In this document: in pieces, positions 24,481 to 35,129 of the stretch | Numbering within the stretch: position 1 is the first letter of the stretch | How the letters are laid out: the number at the start of each line of letters is the position of its first letter | Source: Arsenophonus sp046530735 | GTDB lineage: Bacteria > Pseudomonadota > Gammaproteobacteria > Enterobacterales > Enterobacteriaceae | Direction: 5' to 3' | NCBI GenBank assembly: GCA_046530735.1 | Contig: JBHEQV010000001.1 | Location: forward strand, 62,001 to 126,000 | DNA length: 64,000 nucleotides | Translations under genes and position numbers: made by a program | Notes under the pieces: generated by a model | What the model was told of the DNA's origin: nothing | Seen by the model: the letters and a program-made list of their open reading frames with translations, nothing else | Databases searched by the model: none

Positions 24481-25890
24481 TTAGTTATTGGCAAATTTAG
24501 TATATAGCCAGTCGTAGATTACGCTCCGTTCTAATCCTTTGTGAAACTGTTCTGGATCCTTAAAATTTAACGTTGTTACTACAAGACTCAGCAGATCACC
24601 TTTCCCATTACTGAAGTTTTATATTTTAACAAATACAAGGAACAACTTAAATACCATTGAAATCATTATTGTTATTAAACTACAATTTTTTGTGCTTTGG
24701 ATTCGTATTCTCACTGTTCCAAAAGCCGATTTAATTAGATTCGTCGTTTTATTGACTCCAGTACGCTGATATGAAGGATATAGAATGAAAACCGTTCTTC
24801 TTCGTTCTTTCTCCAACTTCTTCATCGCTGCAGAATACTTCGCTGATAACTTTACCAATAAAATATGAATGGGGTTATTAATGGCATCATGACTCTCTGG
24901 TAATCAAGACCTCTCCCTGCAGCTCAAGTTTTTAACTTTCGATTACTTGACTTTGACTAGTAAAAGCAGCGAATGAGCCATTTTATATTATACCAAACAC
25001 ATTGATGCTAGATGCCAAGGAATATCTTTGCTATTACATTCCAAAAAACTAAGCAGCACGTCCCCCGTCCATATCTCTAGGAGAGATAATTAAGTCACGC
25101 GCTTCATTCCATTAAGGAATTCAGTTCAGAGTTCGATTCTAACTCTTGATAAATATCTTCAAGCATAGCTAGCAGCTCCTTACGTCCATATTCAGTGCCG
25201 CTAATAATAACTAGTAGATAAAAGTGATTACCTTGCCTAACAGAATGACATATGTTTTCATCAAAAAATAACGTAATACACGTATCGCTTAAATTACACA
25301 GCTACCATTATCGATATCTCTTTAGGCATCGGTATTTCAGCCTACTGATTATAGGCTACCCTTTCCAGAGAAACGATGCGTTTTCACTGAAAACGATCTT
25401 AAAATTTCGTCAAATCATCGATGGATTGCCTCGCAGATATAGCCATGCATAGTAACACTCTTCGAGATTTTTGCACACTTTAGATAAAGAGTCAAAGCAA
25501 CTAGCTGCTGAAATATATTCCATTATTGCTGCAATCTCTGATCTTAGACATTTTAAATATAAACATTACCAACATTAGTCTGTATAGTTTCTTGGAAACA
25601 TAACCGTTATGAACGAAGCGGGAATACTGATATCGATAAGACGTCATTGAGTATATTGTTAGAGCACATAGCTTAGAATTCCATCTCAACGGCAGTGCTA
25701 TCAGTTGCTCGGCTCGTCATTACGGATGAGTTCATGAAAGGGATAATGTATATCTAATTTTGCGGATACCTCTGTAAGCTAAACTTTTCATGGCATATTT
25801 ATCTCTCTGTTATTGAAATTGTTCACGAAATTAATCAGCAAGATACGCCAGTTTCTCTGAAACTCCATACACTAGAAATGAGGATAACTC
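24481..25890 (-). mobile_element. Dead IS256-family element, full length
   Basis: Same family as the 20339-21738 copy but on the minus strand. The minus-strand piece 24619-24858 (AAMKKLEKERRRTVFILYPS, then a segment fitting NPIESAFATIR, then MVFKLF) is the transposase C terminus. The N-terminal half lies at about 25100-25800. The left inverted repeat (in this orientation) ends at 25890 and the right one starts at 24481 (TTAGTTATTGGCAAATTTAG on +). It is inactivated by many stops. Confidence 0.78.
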
Positions 25891-27094
25891 ATCTCTTTAG
25901 AACGAACTTACCATAATCGCATTTCATCGCGAGAATGTGCCCATTATTAATTTTGCATTGACCGTATTACTTTTTTGAACCGTCTTTTTAGGATCAAGAA
26001 CGTCAGATTATGGTGTGTGCAGCGTAGCTATCTCTACTTCAAGGATATTCATGATCTAAGCGCTATTTTATACTTTTCGATATGTTAATTTTTAGAAATT
26101 CAACCAAATAGCTCAGAATAAGTCTCCTAAAAATGAGAAGCCGAGTAAATCAGGAGATAAACACGATTTTAAGTATTACTTTACTTGTTTATCCGAAGCG
26201 ATTTGATCTCCATCCTAAAATTAATGATGACAGATAAACTGGATACTTCATTATACCACAAAAAAGATTATCCAGCAATATGTAATAGATAGGTTCTGAA
26301 TTTTTTCTCACACGCAAATATTATTTGCCTCTAATCAAGATTATCTGAAGTTTTAAACAATTCCCAGATAAATATGATGATTCTGGATGCAATTACATTA
26401 AGGAGAAATAACTAAAAAGTATGCGCTTGCCGATGAATTCATTACAATATGGAACTATGGTGATAATCTCTATCTCTTTTCACTCATTAGGATAAACATA
26501 AAAATAACTTATCCAATAGACCTGATGAATTCGGACAGGATGACGATTTTTATTTCTCTGACAAGATACCTAGAGAGTAATTTTACCCAAAATATAATTC
26601 TTTTCCTGGCCAAACTAAACTGATTTTCGCTATTGATGACGACTCGAATAAATTTCTTAAAAACAAGTTGGAAGCGTTAACTTGCAATAGACCCCATCTA
26701 TACTATTGAAAGAATACTTGATTACAGAACTTGTTTATTGGGCATTAAGCGCTCTACCTTCTGTATCCATTCTGAATGTTTGCATCGCTATTTTTCTGCC
26801 AAAACTGTAAGTTAAAAACTTAAAGTTTATGCAGATTTAAAGCTACTGAGCAGTAACTAAAACAGCAGGTCAAATTTTACTCGATTTCGATTGGCAATAC
26901 ATTACTTTCACTATGCCTCATCTTCTTTGGCCTTTTTCAAACAATAACTAGCCGCTTTCAACGCTCTATTTCGTTATCCTCATCTGCGCCAGAAAGTAGT
27001 AGCAGTTAGCATACAAATAGGAATAGAAATTAGTATCTTGTGAACCTTTATCACTTGTGGCTAACAACTCAATTAACATTCGCATATTCATGCC
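25891..27094. other. Decayed sequence, no gene recognised
   Basis: About 1.2 kb between two dead IS copies. Neither strand holds an open frame or motif I can name. Confidence 0.5.
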
Positions 27095-27438
27095 TTCGTC
27101 ACTCGTAGCTATCTGACGTTAAATCTTTACCTTATTAGTTGATTCAGAGACAATCTAATGATATCGATTTATGTATTGAAGCAACTTATTGCACTTTATC
27201 CTACCTATATCGTCACAGTGAATATGTAATCGCTGAGAAATTCATTAGGGTTCAACGATATTGTTATAAAATCCTCAATCGCAGGAAAAGATTTAACAAT
27301 TTTACTGGAAGTCTTCTGCCGAAACTGCATAACAGGAATAAATGCTTTAATTATCTACTATAATATGTTGAATAGCTTAACTTTACTGGAGTCAACAAAA
27401 CAAATGGGGATTAATTTTTAAAACAGCGTTTTAGATGG
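27095..27438 (+). mobile_element. IS1595-family fragment, left part
   Basis: It matches the first third of the 50118-51136 copy: the open piece 27139-27363 (SYLYRHSEYVIAEKFIRV) is the transposase N-terminal region. It is cut off at 27438 by the left end of the next IS256 copy, inside the codons that in other copies read LAKQTGIHLKQRLDG. The right part of this particular copy is not next to the other end of the IS256 element. Confidence 0.6.
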
Positions 27439-28684
27439 TATAATTATGCTAATTTCTGGTATATAGGATTTCTAAGATAGTGACGTATTTTTCTGATTAA
27501 TTTCGTGGATAATTTCAATATCAGAGAGATAATATGCCACGAAAAGTCTGCCTAGAGGTATCTGCAAAACTAGATATTATCGTGATCTCTTGTATGAACG
27601 CTTCCTACTAATAGTGTCAAGGAACTGATAGACGCCGCTGTTGAAGCAATATTCGAGGTGATATGTGACAAACATGTAAACCACTAACTTGTCGATTCCG
27701 GCAAGCTCTGTCCCTCGTAATAGTTATTTTCTACATCAAACTTATACAGATGAGTATTGACAATGTTGAGATTAAAATTTCTAAAATCGGGAGTATGTAT
27801 GGTGCAGATGGTGATAAAATATTCCTTTAGGAGTTCGTTGCTGCCTTATCTGAACTGTGCAAAAGCGGCAAAGAGTTGCTATCATGGCTTTTATACCTAC
27901 AAGACATATTCATCAGTAATTTCCATGAAACCTTCTAGCATTTCTTAACGAAATGCACTTGATCTCTCTACTAGTGCTATCAGTATATTAAAATAGCAAT
28001 GACTTGAATGTGACAGGAAAATGGTGCCTGCGTTATTTAAGTGGTATGCATTACGTTTATTTTGTGCTGATGAGATATGTCATTCTTCTTATGCAAGATA
28101 ATCGCCTTTACCTGCTATAAAATCGGCGGCAAAGTGCACATGGACCTAAGAAGCTTATTGTGGTTAAAGATGCTTATTGAAAATCAAAAGCGAACTAGTC
28201 ATAACTTTTTATGTGGCCTGTGAGGATGTGATTTTACCGTACTTTCAGGCTTTCTAGGAAACCTTCTTTCTTGATTTTTGGAATGCAATGCCAAAGATAT
28301 TCCAGGACACACAACCACTACTGATGATTGGGTACATAAAACAGCTAATGTGCTAGCTTCATTCCCTAAAGGAATAACCAAAAGTTAAAAGGTGAGCTTG
28401 CGGAAGCTCTCTGGCTAACAGAGAGCTGTGATGCCGATAATAAATCCCTTGATGTTTTTGTTGCTAACGTTATCAGGATAAATATTCCTACAGCGATGAA
28501 GAAGAATACTATTTAAATTACTGCAGTCTGTTTAGAAAAACTAGGAACTGCGGTAAAGGGATTTTATCTTTACTATGGTCGTAAAAAAAACATCTAATTT
28601 AAGGATGCAGAATAAGATTTATTAAGAATTAGAAAAGTAGGAAACATCCTGACTGAGATAACACTAAATTTACTAATAATTTCT
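27439..28684 (+). mobile_element. Dead IS256-family element
   Basis: The left end TAATTATGCTAATTTCTGG and right end CTAAATTTACTAATAATTTC fit the IS256 inverted repeats seen in the other copies. Internal pieces follow the transposase order (YLQDIFISNFHE-like at 27890-27930; GPKKLIVVKDAY-like at 28145-28180). It is slightly shorter than the 1.4-kb copies, so it carries small internal deletions as well as stops. Confidence 0.75.
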
Positions 28685-29875
28685 TATAATTCTTATAATA
28701 AACTTATAATATACCACTTTGATTAAAGAATTTAGCAATTTAATTTTATTGTCACGCATTAATATAATTAATTACTAAATTAAATCATTTTTGTGCAGAC
28801 CAAATAATACCACTTACTTTTCAAATAGATTGAATATCATTTGATAGCACTAAATTTTTACGACTACTCCGTTTTCCATTAAAACGATAAGTGATATAGG
28901 TAAATTGAGCAGAAACACAATTGATGGTTAACATATTAATTTAAATTAAATTAGGATGACAGCTACCTTGGACTGCATTTTGATAAATTTATGAAAATAG
29001 TGTTCCTATTTGGGTCTCCCATATTGTTTTAATATATTCATCCATTATTTCAATTCGTTTAACTTTCCCCCCTTTCAACACTATAAATAAGTATCTTTTC
29101 TTGATCATTATTTATACCTTAAAAAGGAGACATTAACTGCTGATGCTCGATTTACATTCCTGAACAAAAATGGTATCGATTATCTAATGCAGCTACAATA
29201 ATCTCTTCTTTCATTGGAGTCATTTTATTAATCTGACCAACTCCGTCAGCGGAAATTTTAACTGAGCTGGAAAAGCAATTTATTGGATATAAACTTGACA
29301 ATAAAATACTACTATATTCTATTAGTGATAATAGATTCGTAAGAAATTTATACTTTTAATCAAAGCAATGGGCAGTATTGCTAAAAAGTTTTGTTATAAA
29401 ACTCCTTCAAACCAATTTACAATAAAATAAAAAAAATAAAAAAAATTAGTAATTTTATTTAAAATTTATTCATAATATCTGAAATTAGTAACATAAAAGA
29501 TTATGGTTTAATAATCTATAAAATTGCAAGTAAAACAAGATATTTCCAAATATAGATAAAAATTAATTTTTATTAATCTGATAATTTTAAAAACTTACTA
29601 ATACGAATAAAAATTCCAAAAATAAATTAATAAAATTAAATATTAAAAAATAAATATTGGTATGATAAAATCAATTATATTAATTACTCAAACGCTTAAA
29701 CATCAATTAATAGTTTAATATATAAAATATTTTTCGGCTGTAACTCTTCGTAAAGCATTTTCTCATACATATAAATAGTAACATCATTCTCTTCTGGTAC
29801 TAAACATAATTTATGAACAATCCTCTTCCTTTAGCAATTATTTGTTCTAAATAACTAATTAATATATTTGCTAAT
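28685..29875. other. Mostly non-coding; possible minus-strand gene relic at 28760-29300
   Basis: 29300-29700 is extremely AT-rich and non-coding. At 28760-29300 the minus strand reads protein-like pieces such as VGQINKMTPMKEEIIVAALD and FTYITYRFNGKRSSRKNLV in different frames, which suggests a former gene of about 500 bases. I cannot name it. Confidence 0.35.
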
Positions 29876-31290
29876 GAGTTATTAGAAAATCTGCTGTATT
29901 CCAGTCTGGCTAGGTTTCACTCTGATGCTTCGTAAATCTGTTCTTCATACTTAAATTGGACGTTGTTTATCACCAGAGTCAGAGCAGATAAAATCCCCTG
30001 AGCCAATTCCAGCTTTTTTTTAGGAGATGTAAGCAGCCTAAATACCATTAGGGTTTTTTACGAACTATAGTACTTCACGCCTCATCTTCATAGCCTCACC
30101 ACCTGTCACAAAACCCGATTCAATCGGATTCGTCATTCTTATTGATATGCCTAGTGCGCTTACGGGAAGGTATAGAATGCAACCATTCTTCTCAATCTTT
30201 ATCCAACTTCTTCATTGCTGGATGACATTCCCTAAAAACCTTGCCAATAAAGCATCAAAGGATTTATTAGCGGAATCACATCTCTTTGCTAACAAAGTTC
30301 AAGAAGCCTTACCTTTAACTTTCGCTTGGATACCTTTATAAAATGAAATCAGCACATAAGCTATTTATTTTAGCTACTAATAACATTGGTGATGCGCATC
30401 TATGGTAATATCTTTGCCATTGCATTCAAAACTAATGACATCGGCTCCAATAGCAAGCTTGAGAGATATACTTAAGAACGCACTTGCCAGTCATTAAAAA
30501 GATATACCCAGTTTGATTCTGACTCTCTATAAGCATCTTTTCAACTGCAACGATCTCCTTATACGTCTATATACAGTGATGTCGATAAATGAAGCAGCAG
30601 GTAAAGGCAATTAACTTGCCTGATAGGTGTCAACCTATACCATCAATTAAGAAATAAAGGTAGGTGTATAAGTTAAATCACACAGATACCATTATCTGTG
30701 ATTTTATTTGCCTGTATTTTTCAAGCTATTGCTGTTTTAATCTACTAATATGGTGCTGAATAGAGAGAATCTACTTTTTATTGATAAGTGCCCAAAAGTT
30801 CGTAAAAATAACGGGTGGGTGGACTCCTACCTCGTAGGTACAAAGTAATAATAGTAAAACTCTTTAATGCTTTTTATACGTTTCAAATAAGACAGCATCA
30901 AAATAAGATGTTAAAGGATATTTTTTACCGCTGCGATTCCTGAACTTTAGGTACTTTAATTTTTACATCGTAAATACCTGTCTATATTAAGTTAACTACG
31001 GCAAATAACTGTTACGGATGACGGCATAGTGGGGCCTCGTTGATAAAAAGGCGTTGAGAATGTGTTGCAACATGATTTTGAGACCAGCCTCAACAGCGCA
31101 GTGCCTATCAGATTCCTGTCAGCGTTACAAATGAATTTATGCAAAGGAATAACAGATAATATCTGATTTCGCTGATACTTTTAGGGTAGACTTTTATGGC
31201 ATATCATCCTCTCTTGTTGACATCATTTATGAAATTAATTAGCAGAATAACCATCTCTGAAATTTCATGCATAAAAAATAAGTATAACTC
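29876..31290 (-). mobile_element. Dead IS256-family element, full length
   Basis: It is a minus-strand copy. The right inverted repeat starts at 29876 (GAGTTATTAGAAAATCTG on +) and the left one ends at 31290 (AAGTATAACTC). Transposase remains run the whole length, with the C terminus near 30000-30320 and the N terminus near 30950-31210. The left end abuts a truncated IS1595 element. Confidence 0.78.
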
Positions 31291-32010
31291 CTTGATTTTA
31301 CGAGAACTAGATAAATAAATAGGGATTAATTTGGAACAGCGTTTAATGGTCTCATTGCTTCCTTCCTTCAACAGAGATAGAGTCAATAAATACCTAACTG
31401 GTATTATTGAAATCAATAAAACATTTTTTCTGAATCTTTTAAAGGGAACTATTATTTCCCACCTTAGGAAAGGTAGAAAATACGGGAGAAGGAGGAGATC
31501 AGAGTAGAAAGAACGAATTTCAGTCTTAATCCCACAAAAATTAAGATGGCTATGCAAGCGATGAAACTCTTAAAGAGTTTAATGCAGAATATGTTAGCCG
31601 CTTTCTTGAGCTAATTTTTATAAAGAGCCAATCCTTTATTCGGATAGAGCTAAATAGTACTAAATATTTGCCAGCGAGCATGAAATTAGTCACAACAGTC
31701 TAAATAAGACTATGGTAATCAGAGAATTGTTGATAGGAATTGCATATTAAAAATATGAAAATTATATCAGCCGACTAAAAAAATGGCTGAATAGCGCATT
31801 CCTGATAGATGTAGGATCGTTTTATTGATATTTCTCTTTAGTACAGAGAAGTTTCTTTGAAAGCATAATAATTGAAATATAAAGGTGATTATAAATTGCT
31901 CTGCAAGCAAAGCAAGAACATTTATGAATATCGCTAAAAATTAACATACAAAAAGTATAAAGCGGTACTTAAATCATGAACATTCCTGAAATAGCGAGCT
32001 TCAGCCCTTA
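31291..32010 (+). mobile_element. IS1595-family fragment, right part
   Basis: It begins abruptly inside the transposase at the codons corresponding to LAKQTGI...LKQRL, directly after the left end of an IS256 copy. It continues with YLTGIIEINKTFFLNLLKG (31387-31443), which carries the first DDE motif (family pattern GIIE-x-DE-x-F). Then come ILYSDRAK (31634-31660) and YISRLKKWL (31760-31790) of the C-terminal motif. The minus-strand open frame 31204-31557 is a shadow. It has replaced the sequence downstream of ftsX, where rpoH lies in relatives. Confidence 0.7.
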
Positions 32011-32076
32011 AAGGGAATATCATAGCGTACTATGTTCAATAGTAATTACCAAAATCACTTTTTCTGCAAAGAAAAA

Positions 32077-32985
32077 TTACTCTGACGTTAAACGTCTTAA
32101 GTGTTGACCTGTAGCCAACCAAGCTGCTAACCAGCCAATCATCGCAGCAATTAGTATAACTAATATAACCTCATCCCATAAAAACCATTGAATATGAAAT
32201 GTAGTACCAAATAAATCCGCTACTTGTGTAACTATGCCAGTCAGTTGCCATACTAATAATGCAGAAAGTATTAATGAGAGTAAAGCACCAAAGAGTCCCA
32301 GTACAATACCGCCATTTAAGAATGGACGCATAATAAAACCATCTGTCGCCCCAATCAATTTCATAACATTAATCGTATCCCTACGAGCAAAGATATTTAG
32401 CCTTACACTATTGCAAATAACTAAAAACATTGACATGACCATTAAAATAGCAATCAGGATTACAATTTCTCCAATCAGGCCTGTTAATGCAGATAAACGT
32501 GTAAACCAACTATCGTCCATGCGAACATCTTCAATTCCAGATAACTGACCTACTTTATTACGTAGGTTTATCAATAACTGTGGATTTTGAAAATTAATTT
32601 TAGGCGTGATAATTGCTACTGCTGGTAAAGGATTTTCTTCCAATAAGTCTAATGCTCTATCGAATCCTGACCAATTACGGAATTCAATCATAGCTTCTTC
32701 CCGTGATAGGTAATTAATACTTTTAATACCGTCTAATTCTCTAAGCTCAGCGACTGCCTGCTCAGCGCCTTTTTCATCTAATGATTTATCCAAATAAACG
32801 ATTAATTGGGGTGTAGGATACCATTGTTGTGCTGCTTCTGAAACATTTTTCCAAATAATATAACAAATACTAGGCAGTGTTATCGTTATCGCTATAACAG
32901 CTACTGTCAAAAACGTAGCCAAAGGCTGACGCAACATATCTGATAATATATTTAACCAAGCATAGCGCCATTGTGCTGTCGCCAT
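32077..32985 (-). CDS. ftsX: FtsX, membrane subunit of the FtsEX cell-division complex
   Basis: FtsX pairs with the ATPase FtsE in the inner membrane. Through its periplasmic loop it activates EnvC and hence the amidases that split septal peptidoglycan. At 302 residues it is about 50 shorter than E. coli FtsX, lacking the cytoplasmic N-terminal tail. The rest is colinear: TM1 at about 20-43 (FLTVAVIAITITLPSICYII), the periplasmic domain at 45-165 with NYLSREEAMIEFRNWSGFD and LEENPLPAVAIITPK, TM2 at about 168-192, then SVRLNIFARRDTINVMKLIG, TM3 at about 222-246 and TM4 at about 275-293. It ends in LRRLTSE. The chosen ATG (MATAQWRYAWLN) follows a stop in the same region where a vestige of the old start overlaps ftsE. 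It lies 44 bases behind ftsE and is surely co-transcribed. The sequence looks functional. Confidence 0.93.
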   Translation of the reverse strand: MATAQWRYAWLNILSDMLRQPLATFLTVAVIAITITLPSICYIIWKNVSEAAQQWYPTPQLIVYLDKSLDEKGAEQAVAELRELDGIKSINYLSREEAMIEFRNWSGFDRALDLLEENPLPAVAIITPKINFQNPQLLINLRNKVGQLSGIEDVRMDDSWFTRLSALTGLIGEIVILIAILMVMSMFLVICNSVRLNIFARRDTINVMKLIGATDGFIMRPFLNGGIVLGLFGALLSLILSALLVWQLTGIVTQVADLFGTTFHIQWFLWDEVILVILIAAMIGWLAAWLATGQHLRRLTSE

Positions 32986-32992
32986 CCCACTT

Positions 32993-33037
32993 TTAATCCC
33001 TTAACTTTCGCTGTTTTATAGATAGATTTTTAGCCAT
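32993..33037 (-). other. Vestigial original start of ftsX, a 14-codon leader overlapping ftsE
   Basis: An ATG overlapping the last eight bases of ftsE opens 14 codons (MAKNLSIKQRKLRD) and stops with TAA seven bases before the ATG of the shortened ftsX. In E. coli the ftsX start overlaps the end of ftsE, so this is most simply the remaining start of the ancestral ftsX after deletion of its tail. Its position could still couple translation of ftsX to ftsE by termination and re-initiation; that is inference. Confidence 0.6.
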
Positions 33038-33695
33038 TCTGACATTCTATCATTCTTCCTTCACTTAATGTGAAAATAGAATAATGACGACGCGTAATGA
33101 GCTCAAGATCATGAGTGGCTATCAAAACTGTTACACCAACTTGATTGAATTCTTTAAATAATTGCATAATTTCTTTAGATAATTCTTCATCTAAATTACC
33201 TGTTGGTTCATCTGCTAGTAATACACTAGGCTTATTAACAATTGCGCGAGCTATACCTACTCGCTGTTGTTCTCCACCTGATAATTGAATTGGGTAACTT
33301 TTTGCTCTATTAAATAAACCGACCTTATCTAAGGCAGCAGAAACACGGCGACGAATATCCTCAGAGCTGGCACCCGTAATAATCAGGGGCATAGAAACAT
33401 TATCATATACGTTTCTATCAAACAGTAAATGATGATCTTGAAAAATCATACCTATCTGTCGGCGTAAAAAAGGAACTTCTCGTTTTTTTAAGCGACTAAT
33501 ATGATGACCACCAAACCAAATATGGCCAGTAGTTGGGCGTTCAATAGCACAAATTAACTTTAATAAAGTACTTTTTCCCGCCCCAGAATGACCGGTAAGA
33601 AATGCCATTTCTCCAGGATAAAGATAAAAATCAATACCCTGAAGTGCTTGCTTGCCACCACGATAAGCTTTACTAACATGTTCAAAGCGAATCAT
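33030..33695 (-). CDS. ftsE: FtsE, ATPase of the FtsEX cell-division complex
   Basis: This is a cytoplasmic ABC-type ATPase that energises FtsX. It is 221 residues, against 222 in E. coli. All key motifs are present in order: Walker A GHSGAGKST (about 36-44), Q-loop at IFQDHHLLFDRNVYDNV (about 84-100), signature LSGGEQQRVGIARAI (about 138-152), Walker B VLLADEPTGNLDEE (about 158-171) and the switch His in IATHD (about 192-196). The start MIRFEHVSKAYRGGKQAL is the family's usual one. It begins five bases after the ftsY stop and is followed by ftsX, as in the ftsYEX operon of E. coli. No damage is seen. Confidence 0.96.
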   Translation of the reverse strand: MIRFEHVSKAYRGGKQALQGIDFYLYPGEMAFLTGHSGAGKSTLLKLICAIERPTTGHIWFGGHHISRLKKREVPFLRRQIGMIFQDHHLLFDRNVYDNVSMPLIITGASSEDIRRRVSAALDKVGLFNRAKSYPIQLSGGEQQRVGIARAIVNKPSVLLADEPTGNLDEELSKEIMQLFKEFNQVGVTVLIATHDLELITRRHYSIFTLSEGRMIECQNG

Positions 33696-33700
33696 TGATT

Positions 33701-34648
33701 TTAATCCTCTCGGACAAAAAGCGACTCGATAAAATCATTAGCTACAAATGGTTGAAGATCATCAATACTTTCACCAATCCCTATATAGCGAATTGGGATC
33801 TTAAACTGATCGGCAATAGCAAAAATTACTCCACCTTTAGCTGTGCCATCAAATTTAGTTAAAATAATACCAGTTAAACCCACTGCCTCATGAAAAATTT
33901 TAGCTTGATTAATTGCATTTTGACCAGAACTTGCATCTAATGTTAGCATCACCTCATGAGGTGCTTGTTGATCAAGTTTTTTCATAACTCTAACAATTTT
34001 TTTTAATTCTTTCATTAAATGCGTTTTGTTTTGAAATCGTCCAGCAGTATCTGCAATCAATATGTTGATTTCCTTCGCTTTTGCTGAGTGAATAGCATCA
34101 AAAATAACTGAAGAAGAATCTGCAGCAGTATGCTGAGCAAGAACAGGAATATTATTATATTTTCCCCAAGCTTGTAATTGTTCAATTGCTGCTGCCCTAA
34201 ATGTATCTCCAGCCGCTAACATTACTGATTTACCTTTTATCTGATATTGATGGGCTAATTTCCCAATTGTGGTTGTTTTACCAACCCCATTAACGCCAAC
34301 CATTAATATTACATAAGGTAGCTTATTTTCTATAACCAATGGCTTATTAACATCATATAAGATTTTAGCCATCTCTTCGCGCAATTTACTATAAAGTATC
34401 TCAGCATTATTCAACTCTTTACGATTAGCTTGAGCAGCTAGACTATCTATAATTTTTCTAGTTGTTTCTAGCCCCACATCAGCAATTAAAAGTTGTTCTT
34501 CTAGCTCATCAAATAGTTGATCATCAATTTTTTTACCACGAAAAAAGCTAATAAAACCTACACCCATATTTTGTTGGGTTTTTAATAATCCCTGTCTTAA
34601 CCGTACAAAGAAATTCTCTTTTACCAGTTTTCTTAGCTGCTGTATCAA
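33701..34648 (-). CDS. ftsY: FtsY, signal recognition particle receptor (NG domain only)
   Basis: FtsY is the GTPase that docks SRP-ribosome complexes at the inner membrane and the SecYEG translocon. At 315 residues it lacks the roughly 190-residue acidic A domain of E. coli FtsY (497). What remains is the amphipathic helix that starts the minimal NG+1 form (ENFFVRLRQGLLKTQQNMG, residues 11-29), the N domain, and the G domain with G1 GVNGVGKTTT (118-127), DTFRAAAIEQL (148-158), DTAGR (200-204), TKFDGTAKGG (264-273) and GIGE (290-293). The start appears to be TTG: an in-frame TAG lies 12 bases upstream and an AGGA sequence precedes it by about ten bases. An internal ATG at residue 28 would remove the lipid-binding helix. 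It is first gene of ftsYEX. Confidence 0.93.
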   Translation of the reverse strand: MIQQLRKLVKENFFVRLRQGLLKTQQNMGVGFISFFRGKKIDDQLFDELEEQLLIADVGLETTRKIIDSLAAQANRKELNNAEILYSKLREEMAKILYDVNKPLVIENKLPYVILMVGVNGVGKTTTIGKLAHQYQIKGKSVMLAAGDTFRAAAIEQLQAWGKYNNIPVLAQHTAADSSSVIFDAIHSAKAKEINILIADTAGRFQNKTHLMKELKKIVRVMKKLDQQAPHEVMLTLDASSGQNAINQAKIFHEAVGLTGIILTKFDGTAKGGVIFAIADQFKIPIRYIGIGESIDDLQPFVANDFIESLFVRED

Positions 34649-34945
34649 CTGTACTTTTTCCTAACTTATCTATTTTTGTAAATCAATTTTCTATTCACTA
34701 AATGAAATAATTTTTGAGACTTTAATGTCTCCTGTTTGGCATTAAGGATTTTATTTTTCTGCTAATTGAGGTTGCATATTTTTAGTTTTTCTAAACTGCA
34801 GTAATATCTCTAACTATATTCGTCGCCAATTCAGAATTGTCTTCTATATCTCGGTTCAGATTGTTGTTCTGTCTTCTTTTTCGTTTTATTTTAGATCCTA
34901 ACCTTAACCAAGAAAAACCTTTTTTTCTTTTTAGAGATTTGCCAT
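34649..34945 (-). pseudogene. Relic of the FtsY N terminus and acidic A domain
   Basis: Just upstream of the working ftsY start, the minus strand still shows the ancestral beginning. An ATG (34945-34943) is followed four codons later by a stop and then KEKKGFSWLRLGSK, matching the E. coli start KEKKRGFFSWLGFGQK. A further piece, NSELATNIVRDITAV (about 34800-34850, another frame), has the character of the Glu/Ala-rich A domain. Only about 300 bases remain of some 570, so the domain was both shortened and frameshifted. It is evidence for replacement of the full-length gene by an NG+1 version. Confidence 0.65.
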
Positions 34946-35129
34946 TAACAGTTCCTTGACGGCAAAAACCATAGTATTACATTTAAATAATAAAAATATC
35001 CTGCCAGTGGTATAGTTGATTTCATTACAACACATATCCTAATACCTATTTCATGTTAAATTAACAATAATTTTCATGTTATACATATTTATTTAGTTCC
35101 GAATTGTTATTATAAATACTCTGTCGTAC

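Noticed and set aside
25128..25150. GTTCGATTCTAAC as the T-arm of a tRNA
   Set aside because: It lies inside an IS256 copy, the same position in other copies lacks it, and no matching acceptor, D or anticodon arm is present.
31204..31557. 117-codon minus-strand open frame
   Set aside because: It spans the joint between an IS256 left end and an IS1595 fragment and is antisense to the IS1595 transposase relic carrying the GIIEINKTF motif.
32234..32548. 104-codon + strand open frame
   Set aside because: It is the antisense shadow of intact ftsX.
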